Positions 1-5,037 of a stretch of 5,037 nucleotides of DNA are shown here, piece after piece. The DNA is from Elusimicrobiota bacterium (GTDB taxonomy: Bacteria > Elusimicrobiota > Elusimicrobia > UBA1565 > JACRDR01), in the NCBI GenBank assembly GCA_016212845.1, contig JACRDR010000470.1:1-5037 (forward strand), in the 5' to 3' direction. The translations under genes were made by a program, and so were the position numbers. How positions within the stretch are numbered: position 1 is the stretch's first letter; each line of letters opens with the position of its first letter. The notes beneath the pieces were generated by a model. The model was not told the origin of the DNA. It searched no databases and saw only the letters and a list, made by a program, of their open reading frames with translations.

Positions 1-60
1 GCGGCCGGCCGGGGTCTCCAGCCAGCGCGACTCGAAGGGATAGAGCTCCCGGCTTACCAT
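1..60 (-). CDS. oleB: Start of a probable OleB-like alpha/beta-hydrolase, 3' partial
   Basis: Twenty codons run from the ATG at 60-58 to the window edge without a stop. The translation begins MVSRELYPF and continues ESRWLETPAGR. OleB proteins (haloalkane-dehalogenase-like hydrolases that decarboxylate the beta-lactone intermediate to a cis-olefin) often start with a YPF motif, followed by a short strand leading to a YxDEG segment, which would fall just outside the window. The ATG overlaps the last codons of the OleA-like gene by 7 bases in a different frame (60-54). The preceding bases show no clear Shine-Dalgarno, which suits translational coupling. The position directly after oleA matches the usual oleABCD order. 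Only 20 residues are visible, so identity rests on the short motif and on context; another alpha/beta-hydrolase or an unrelated operon gene remains possible. Confidence 0.6.
   Translation of the reverse strand, partial: MVSRELYPFESRWLETPAGR
54..60 (-). promoter_or_regulatory. Seven-base overlap between oleA-like stop and oleB-like start
   Basis: The minus strand reads TGG CAA TGG TAA at the end of the thiolase, and an ATG is embedded in CAATGG. That ATG (60-58) opens the next frame, and the TAA (56-54) lies just downstream of it. No separate Shine-Dalgarno is evident, which suggests coupled translation of the two proteins. Its significance depends on the downstream ORF being real. Confidence 0.6.
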
Positions 61-1118
61 TGCCAGCCCAGCATGATCGTGTTGAGGCCGCTGCCGATGC
101 CGAGGAACGCGACGCGGTCGCCCGGCCGCAGGAACTCGCGCTCGCTCGCCACCGCGGCGGTGAGGGGCAGGGAGACGGTCCCCATGTTGCCCAGGGTCTC
201 GTAGGTCGTGAAATCCTTTTCCGGCGGGAGGCCGAAGGCGCGCAGGATCTCGCGCTGATGGCCGCTCCCGACCTGGTGGCAGATGCAGCGGTCGACGCGC
301 TCGCCGGTCCAGCCGAGCTCGGCGAGCAAGGCGTCCCAGCTCCGCTTGCCGAGGGCCACTCCGTATTTCAGCACCGCGACGGCGTCGGTGCGCATCACTT
401 CGCGGACGCCTCTCAAGCCGCCGGCGCGGCCCGCGAGGACGGGCTCGGGCTCCAGGCCCCAGCGGCAGATGCGGTGATGTTCCGGCGCGGCTTGGTGCAC
501 GCCGCCGAGGAGCCGGCGGTCCGGGCCGCCGAAGGAGCCGTCCGTCAAAAGGAGCGCCACCGCGCCGGAACCGCCCGTGAGCGTGGCCAGGGAATCCTTG
601 AAGCCGTCGATGCCTCCGTCGCCGAGCATGCGGTCGATCGTGGCTTCGTTGATCTCGCGGGCCGACTCGCAGGAGACCACGAGCGCCGCGCGGATCTGGC
701 CCAGCTCGATGCGGTTCGCGGCGTCGATGACGCCGTTGAGCGCGCCGAGGCACGCGTTGGAGACGTCGTGGATCGCCGCGCCGCCGCCGACGCCGAGGGC
801 CTCGGCGACCGCGCAGGCGGTGGCCGGCTCGTAGCTCTCGCGGCACACGCCTCCGTAGACGAGGAGGCCGAGGTCTTGGGGCCGCACGCGGGAGCCCTCG
901 AGCGCCCGGCGCGCGGCGCGCGCGGCGCCTTCCGAAAGACGGAAGCCCGGGTCCCACCAGCGGCGCTCGCGGATGCCCGTGAACTGCTCGAGCTGCCCGA
1001 CTTGCAGGCCGAGCTTCGCGTAGACCGGGCCGAGGCGGCTCTCGAGCTCGGCGGAAGTGACGACGTTGGGCGCGAGCTCGTAGCCAATCGCGTCGAGGCG
1101 GACCTTGGAGTATCTCAT
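54..1118 (-). CDS. oleA: OleA-like thiolase (head-to-head acyl condensation; 3-oxoacyl-ACP synthase III family)
   Basis: This complete 354-residue thiolase-fold enzyme is close to the usual length of OleA (about 340). OleA carries out a non-decarboxylative Claisen condensation of two fatty acyl thioesters to a 2-alkyl-3-keto acid, the first step of long-chain olefin synthesis. Visible catalytic residues are Cys123 in DVSNACLGALNG, His281 in ICHQVG and Asn311 in ETLGNMGTVSLP. Glu97 in YEPATAC sits 26 residues before the cysteine, the spacing of Glu117 and Cys143 in Xanthomonas OleA as I recall it; plain FabH lacks this glutamate. The ending GIGSGLNTIMLGWQW and the early GIRERRWWD also resemble OleA. 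The ATG at 1118 overlaps the upstream stop as ATGA, and no good Shine-Dalgarno is seen, so translation is probably coupled. The TAA stop lies inside the start of the next gene. Context suggests its substrates include polyunsaturated acyl chains from the upstream synthase. The alternative is a KAS III that primes or extends PUFA chains; the glutamate and the oleB-like neighbour argue against it. Confidence 0.88.
   Translation of the reverse strand: MRYSKVRLDAIGYELAPNVVTSAELESRLGPVYAKLGLQVGQLEQFTGIRERRWWDPGFRLSEGAARAARRALEGSRVRPQDLGLLVYGGVCRESYEPATACAVAEALGVGGGAAIHDVSNACLGALNGVIDAANRIELGQIRAALVVSCESAREINEATIDRMLGDGGIDGFKDSLATLTGGSGAVALLLTDGSFGGPDRRLLGGVHQAAPEHHRICRWGLEPEPVLAGRAGGLRGVREVMRTDAVAVLKYGVALGKRSWDALLAELGWTGERVDRCICHQVGSGHQREILRAFGLPPEKDFTTYETLGNMGTVSLPLTAAVASEREFLRPGDRVAFLGIGSGLNTIMLGWQW
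1115..1118 (-). promoter_or_regulatory. ATGA stop/start overlap coupling pfaC-like and oleA-like translation
   Basis: Reading the minus strand, the synthase ends CCT AAA TGA and the thiolase begins ATG AGA TAC, sharing the four bases ATGA. The bases ahead of this start (about 1140-1119 reversed) carry no convincing purine-rich ribosome binding site. Ribosomes finishing the synthase would therefore be expected to reinitiate on the thiolase. Confidence 0.85.
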
Positions 1119-4100
1119 TTAGGGCACGAGACGCTAAGTGTGAAGCCCTTCATCTGATAGATCAGCAAGCCGTCGACCGATAGGAAGCCGTCGGCGGTCA
1201 GGCGCCGCGAGCGGTCGTCGGCCTCCGTGATCCACGCGTCGACGGTCACGACCTTGTTGCGCGGGCTCACCTGGCCGCGGTAGACCCACTCGTGGCGGCG
1301 GCCCAGGCTGATCGGGTCGAAACGGGCGCCGGAGGAGGCTTCCGAACCCCAGCGCTCGCGCGCGACTGCCTTGAGGAGCTGCTGGAACGCCTCGAGCCCG
1401 AGGGAGCCGGGCCACACCGGGTCCTGGAAGAAATGCGCCTTAAAAAACCACTCGGCCGGGTCGACCTTCTTCGTGCCGCGGACGAAGCCGAGGCCCGCGG
1501 GCCCGCCGTCCGGGACGTAGAGGGGGATCGAGTCGAACATCCGGAACGCTTTGCCGGGCATGGCGCAGGGCTCGGTGGGCGGGAGGAACGGGTCGCTGGG
1601 GTCCGCCGGTCCGCACTCGGGCACGTGGATCGCGGCGCCGCGCGCTCGCTCCTGGGCCCCGGGCTGGTACGGCGTCGTGCCGAGGATGCCCTTTTGGTCC
1701 GCGAGCGCCTCCTTCGAGAAGAAGCCGAAGTAGGTGTCGCCCTGGTAGACGAGCCGTCCGGCGCGGCGGATCTCCATGTCGTAGTTCTGGATGATCATGC
1801 CGGCGGACTGCGAGACCCGCGTCAGCTTCACGCGCGTCGTAAGCGTGCCCGCGTCGGGGAAGAGCTCCTCGTGCAGGACCGCCTTCCCGCCGAGGTTCCG
1901 GAAGGAGAGGTCGCCCGAGCTCGTCAGCGCCGAGCCGAGATAGGCGGCGAGCCAGCCGCAGGGCTGCAGCGCCGCTTCGAGGAGGACCGCGAAGGGCATG
2001 CTGCTCTGCCGGTTCGCCCGGAAGTACCACGCGTCCGGCGGGACGTCGTACTCCGCCTCGATTACGGCGCCGGCCTTCAGCACGAAGGGCTGGGCGTCCT
2101 TGATGTCGACGATGCGGTCGAGGAACTTGTACGGATCGCCGGGGAGGCGGGCGATCACCCGCTCGGAGTCGAAGATCTTGTAGGGCTCGCCGAACGCCTC
2201 CGACGGCTTGCCGACCGCGAACGCGACGATGCTGGCGTTGTCGAAGAGCGCCTTCTTCAAGACCGCGTTCGGGCGGGGCGCCCAAAGGGCCTCGATCGAG
2301 GCGCGGTCCATCCCGCGCAGGCGCGCCGACATGTCGGTGATGAGGACGATCGGATGCCCGTCCGCGTACATGAGGGCGTCGGCGATCACGTACGGCTCGG
2401 GATCGTAGCCGATTTCCTTGAGGGAGATCTCGTAGACGACCTTTTTCGTCGACGCGAGGACCTGGCCGCGGCACTTGAGTTGGCTCATGACTCCGGGCTT
2501 CGGCTCGAAGCCGCACCGTTCGGCTTCGCCGGTCCAGCCCATCCGGGTCAGGAAGATGCGCAGGGTATGCATGCAGCACTCGTACATGAGCGTGCCGGGC
2601 ATCACCTGGTCGTCGGAGAAATGGCAGGTCAGAAACCAGTCGTCCGGATGGATGTCGGCCTCGGCACGGATCAGTCCGAGTCCGTAGCGCCCGCCGTTCG
2701 GCTCGAGCCGCTCGACGCGGTCGACGAGGCGCATGCGTCCGCCCGGCAGGCTGAGAGGAGCGCGAAGCGGCAGCCCGGCGAAGGCCGGGCCGAAGGCGTC
2801 GGCGAGGCGTCCCTCGCGCAGGGCCGAAACCCGCGCGTCTTCGTAGGACTCGACCGCCATCGGGACCAGCTCGCGCCAATCCGCCGGCCGCTTCCCGGCG
2901 ACCGGGCGCTTGTCGAGTTCGGTGAAGACGATGCCCTTGCCCTCCGCGAGCTGCTCGCCGGTGAAGAAGCCGGCGCAGCCCTTGCGCATCGTGATCAAGG
3001 GCCGCCCGTTCACCGTGCCGTCATAGTTGAAGAAGAAGAGCCAGGTGTCGCCTTGGCGCGCGAAGCGTTCGATGCGGATGTCGTAATGGATCGTTTCGCC
3101 CGGGCGGGGCAGGCCTTCGTGGAAAGTGACGACCGCGTCGAGCAGGCGGTACATCGCCTTGCCCTTCGTCTGCGAGTCGATGCCGAGATAGCCGGAGAGA
3201 AACAGGTCGGCCTGTCCGGCCTCGACCGCGATGCAGGTCGGGATGCGGCCGCCGTCCAAATACCAGGCGCCTTCCTTCACGTCGTGCTCGGTGACGACGC
3301 GGCCGGAGGTCATGGAGTTCGGAACGCCATCGACGCTCACGATGCGGTCAACCAGCATGAGAGGCTCGTCGGGCAGGCGCACCCGCGTGGGATGGGCGTC
3401 GACGTGCGCGAACGCCTCTCCGAGGACCTTGCCGATTTGGCCGACCGCGAATTCCAGGCACTGCTCGCGGGTCATGAAGACGTCCTGCTTGGGCGCCGCC
3501 GCGGGGAGCGGAGCCGAGCCGGTCAGCTGCGTTTGGAGCGACAGCGCCCGCAGCTGCGCTTGGGCGGAGACCTGCGAAAGCTTGAGGAACTGCGCGTGCG
3601 CGGCGGCGGTCGCCTCCTGCGCGCGCAAGAGCGCGCCGAGCACGGGCGTCTCCGTCCGCGTCCGCGCCGGCGCCGGGCTCGGCTGGAGGCGGACCGGCGG
3701 CGGCACCGGCCGCGGCCGGGGCAGCGGAACCGGAGCGGCGGCTTGGCGCGGCAGCGGCCGGATTTCCCGGCCGAGCGAGACGTGGACCGCGTGGCCCGAC
3801 GGGGGCTCGGGCGGGCGGTGGCCGACCGCGAGCGACTCCTCGCCGTAGAGCTTGGCCAAGTCGACGGGCACGCGCTCGGCGCAAAGGTGGCCGAGCAGGC
3901 GCAGCACGGTCGAGACGTCTTCTTGATCCCGTACGCAGGCCGATCTCGCCGCGTGCGGCTTGTCGCCCAGGATCTTCGAGACCATCCGCGTGCAGCTGTT
4001 GCGGGGCCCGAGCTCGACGAAGACGCGAACGCCGTCGTCGTAGGCGCGGTTGACCACCGCGGGGAAATCGATGCCGCCGACCGCCTGCGCGACCACGGAG

Positions 4101-5037
4101 TCGGCCGCGCTCTCGCGCGTGACCGGGTACGGGCGGCCCCACGCGCCGCTGTAGAACTGCCGCGAGCCCGGGTCGCCGGTCTCGAGGAGGTGAAGGTCGC
4201 GGTAGGCGGTCTCGACCTCCTTGGCGACGCTGCAGTGCACCGTCGTGACGCCTTGGAGGGGGAGAAACGTGCCGCCGAGCTCCTGGACCATCTTGCGGAC
4301 CGCGTGGCGGGCGCCGCCGACGACGCACTCTTTCGGCGTGTTCACGATGAGGACGAAGACCTTCTCCATCTTGTCGACGGCGGCGCGCACCAGCATCTCG
4401 GGCCGGTCCACGACGCCGAGCGCCCAGTCGACCGCCTCGTGCGCGGCGAGGCCCCAGCTGCGGCGCGCCGCGTTGCAGGGGCCGGCGAGGTCGCTCGTGA
4501 AAAGGGTGGAGGCGTTCATGCGGCGAAGCATCTCGTCGCGGCTCTTCCAGACGCGCATCGCGAAGAGGCCCGCGGTCTCGCCGAGGCTGTAGCCGATGAC
4601 GGCGTCGGGTTCGATGCCGAAGGACCGGACGAGGTCGCTCAGGACGACGCCGTGCGTCACCTGGCCGAAGATCATCGCCTTGTGGTCCTCGGTCAGGCGT
4701 TCGAGAGCCGGCTCTTCCCAGTTGCCCGACCAGCCGAGCCGCCACGGCGAGAGGAGCTCGGGGACCATCTGATCGCGGAGGCGGCCGTTTTCCTCGTCTT
4801 GGACGCGGAGCGCGTCCGGCCACTGCGCCCCGACGTCGAGGCCCATGCCGAGGTACTGGTTGCCCGAGCCGGGGAAGACGAACGCGACGCGTCCGGTCTT
4901 GCCGACGGGAAGGGGCGAGTAAAAGATGCGGTCGAGTCCCTGGATCGGCGAGCCGGGGTCCTCGGTCAGCGAGCGCTCGGCCGTCTGGGCGAGCTCGAGC
5001 AGCTCGCGCGCGTCGCGGGCGACGAACGAAACGGCGA
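1115..5037 (-). CDS. pfaC: PUFA synthase subunit, PfaC/Pfa3-like (AT plus four FabA-like dehydratase domains), 5' partial
   Basis: This is the C-terminal part of an iterative type I PUFA/secondary-lipid synthase; 1306 residues lie in the window. The frame has no stop up to the edge, and the ATG at 4846 is internal because the AT motif FPGSGNQYLGMG (residues 54-65) begins before it. The AT domain (about 54-398) has GYSLGE with nucleophile Ser150 and TTVHCS with His267. A Pro-rich linker (about 404-520) follows. Then come four hot-dog domains: pseudo-DH1 (about 550-703, WYLDGGRIP, no His), DH1 (about 760-913, CHFSDDQVMPG, His805/Glu819), pseudo-DH2 (about 968-1118, WYFRANRQSSMP, Asn in place of His) and DH2 (about 1162-1302, AHFFQDPVWPG, His1201/Glu1215). 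The dehydratases would remove water from 3-hydroxyacyl-ACP and, by family knowledge, help place cis double bonds. Myxobacterial Pfa3 is KS-CLF-AT-DH-DH-AGPAT; this protein ends right after DH2, with no AGPAT. KS and CLF presumably lie upstream. A cytoplasmic complex is expected. The family is secure; the exact product is unknown. Confidence 0.92.
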   Translation of the reverse strand, partial: AVSFVARDARELLELAQTAERSLTEDPGSPIQGLDRIFYSPLPVGKTGRVAFVFPGSGNQYLGMGLDVGAQWPDALRVQDEENGRLRDQMVPELLSPWRLGWSGNWEEPALERLTEDHKAMIFGQVTHGVVLSDLVRSFGIEPDAVIGYSLGETAGLFAMRVWKSRDEMLRRMNASTLFTSDLAGPCNAARRSWGLAAHEAVDWALGVVDRPEMLVRAAVDKMEKVFVLIVNTPKECVVGGARHAVRKMVQELGGTFLPLQGVTTVHCSVAKEVETAYRDLHLLETGDPGSRQFYSGAWGRPYPVTRESAADSVVAQAVGGIDFPAVVNRAYDDGVRVFVELGPRNSCTRMVSKILGDKPHAARSACVRDQEDVSTVLRLLGHLCAERVPVDLAKLYGEESLAVGHRPPEPPSGHAVHVSLGREIRPLPRQAAAPVPLPRPRPVPPPVRLQPSPAPARTRTETPVLGALLRAQEATAAAHAQFLKLSQVSAQAQLRALSLQTQLTGSAPLPAAAPKQDVFMTREQCLEFAVGQIGKVLGEAFAHVDAHPTRVRLPDEPLMLVDRIVSVDGVPNSMTSGRVVTEHDVKEGAWYLDGGRIPTCIAVEAGQADLFLSGYLGIDSQTKGKAMYRLLDAVVTFHEGLPRPGETIHYDIRIERFARQGDTWLFFFNYDGTVNGRPLITMRKGCAGFFTGEQLAEGKGIVFTELDKRPVAGKRPADWRELVPMAVESYEDARVSALREGRLADAFGPAFAGLPLRAPLSLPGGRMRLVDRVERLEPNGGRYGLGLIRAEADIHPDDWFLTCHFSDDQVMPGTLMYECCMHTLRIFLTRMGWTGEAERCGFEPKPGVMSQLKCRGQVLASTKKVVYEISLKEIGYDPEPYVIADALMYADGHPIVLITDMSARLRGMDRASIEALWAPRPNAVLKKALFDNASIVAFAVGKPSEAFGEPYKIFDSERVIARLPGDPYKFLDRIVDIKDAQPFVLKAGAVIEAEYDVPPDAWYFRANRQSSMPFAVLLEAALQPCGWLAAYLGSALTSSGDLSFRNLGGKAVLHEELFPDAGTLTTRVKLTRVSQSAGMIIQNYDMEIRRAGRLVYQGDTYFGFFSKEALADQKGILGTTPYQPGAQERARGAAIHVPECGPADPSDPFLPPTEPCAMPGKAFRMFDSIPLYVPDGGPAGLGFVRGTKKVDPAEWFFKAHFFQDPVWPGSLGLEAFQQLLKAVARERWGSEASSGARFDPISLGRRHEWVYRGQVSPRNKVVTVDAWITEADDRSRRLTADGFLSVDGLLIYQMKGFTLSVSCPK
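1130..3376 (-). repeat. Tandem duplication of a pseudo-DH/DH module within the synthase (protein-level repeat)
   Basis: Two modules of about 340-360 residues each share the same layout: unit 1 is encoded by 3376-2297 and unit 2 by 2146-1130. The pseudo-DH halves match: LPDEPLMLVDRIVSVDG with LPGDPYKFLDRIVDIKD at the start, and GFFTGEQLAEGKGI with GFFSKEALADQKGI at the end. The active halves also match: MRLVDRVERLEPNGG with FRMFDSIPLYVPDGG, then WFLTCHFSDDQVMPG with WFFKAHFFQDPVWPG. Each module can be read as a double hot-dog with one catalytic half and one inert half. The resemblance is at protein level, so the duplication is old and not a recent DNA repeat. Confidence 0.82.
3473..3826 (-). 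other. Interdomain linker between AT and the dehydratase block (Pro/Arg-rich, then Ala/Gln-rich helix)
   Basis: This part of the synthase gene encodes about 118 residues of low complexity. The first half is rich in Pro, Ala and Arg, with runs such as PVPLPRPRPVPPPV, and is likely disordered. The second half (LGALLRAQEATAAAHAQFL and on through SAQAQLRALSLQTQL) is rich in Ala, Gln and Leu and likely helical. No carrier-protein DSL motif is present, so it is not an ACP. It probably acts as a flexible hinge; related helical segments near AT domains occur in other PUFA synthases, from memory. Confidence 0.65.

Noticed and set aside
1119..1140. Possible promoter or terminator between the synthase and thiolase genes
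   Set aside because: The two genes overlap, so there is no intergenic space, and no hairpin with a T-run or promoter-like AT-rich stretch is seen there.
60..1157. A 365-codon plus-strand open frame antisense to the thiolase gene
   Set aside because: It is the complement of a well-conserved gene. Its translation is a low-complexity mix of Ala, Glu, Asp, Arg and Gly with no domain, as expected from high-GC third positions mirrored on the opposite strand.
1440..2879. A 479-codon minus-strand open frame overlapping the dehydratase region
   Set aside because: Same reason: Arg/Pro/Ala-rich shadow translation, no recognisable motif, wholly inside the real coding frame.
3473..3826. Possible acyl carrier protein between AT and dehydratase domains
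   Set aside because: No DSL-type phosphopantetheine attachment motif is present; composition fits a linker.
3348..4823. A 491-codon minus-strand open frame overlapping the AT region in another frame
   Set aside because: The translation is almost entirely Arg, Ala, Pro and Gly, a frame-shifted shadow of the GC-rich synthase gene, which itself carries clear AT and dehydratase motifs.
4846..4848. ATG at 4846 as the true start of the synthase gene
   Set aside because: The frame stays open for 63 more codons to the window edge and encodes VAFVFPGSGNQYLG, the conserved beginning of an AT domain, so the ATG is an internal methionine.

Overview
The window is a GC-rich (roughly two thirds G+C by eye), gene-dense stretch of bacterial DNA. 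Everything in it is read from the minus strand. It holds the C-terminal three quarters or so of a very large secondary-lipid (polyunsaturated fatty acid, PUFA) synthase subunit, then a complete OleA-type thiolase gene, then the first 20 codons of what looks like oleB. There is no intergenic space at either junction. No tRNA, rRNA, mobile element, CRISPR array, promoter or terminator is visible. The host cannot be named from this window. The long high-GC megasynthase and tight operon would suit a myxobacterium or other deltaproteobacterium, a planctomycete, or an uncultured GC-rich phylum.

Region by region, in the direction of transcription. Positions 5037 to about 3840 encode a short linker and an acyltransferase (AT) domain; the reading frame is open to the window edge, so the N-terminus, probably ketosynthase and chain-length-factor domains, lies outside. 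About 3826-3473 is a proline-rich then helical linker. 3388-1130 encodes four FabA-like hot-dog domains in the order pseudo-dehydratase, active dehydratase, pseudo-dehydratase, active dehydratase, the PfaC/Pfa3 arrangement. Its stop codon overlaps the start of the next gene in an ATGA (1118-1115). 1118-54 is an OleA-like condensing enzyme with Cys, His and Asn catalytic residues and the extra glutamate typical of OleA. Its last codons overlap the start of an ORF at position 60 whose first residues resemble the N-terminus of OleB alpha/beta-hydrolases.

Working together, as an inference: a PUFA-synthase-like machine builds a polyunsaturated acyl chain, and OleA joins two acyl chains head to head into a beta-keto acid that OleB and its partners would convert to a long olefin. 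Shewanella makes a C31 polyene by combining pfa and ole functions. Here the two systems appear to be fused into one translationally coupled operon, which is the most interesting aspect of the window. Two further points fit a dedicated hydrocarbon route: the synthase subunit ends directly after its last dehydratase, without the phosphate acyltransferase domain known from myxobacterial Pfa3, and its AT domain appears to lack the arginine that malonyl transferases use.
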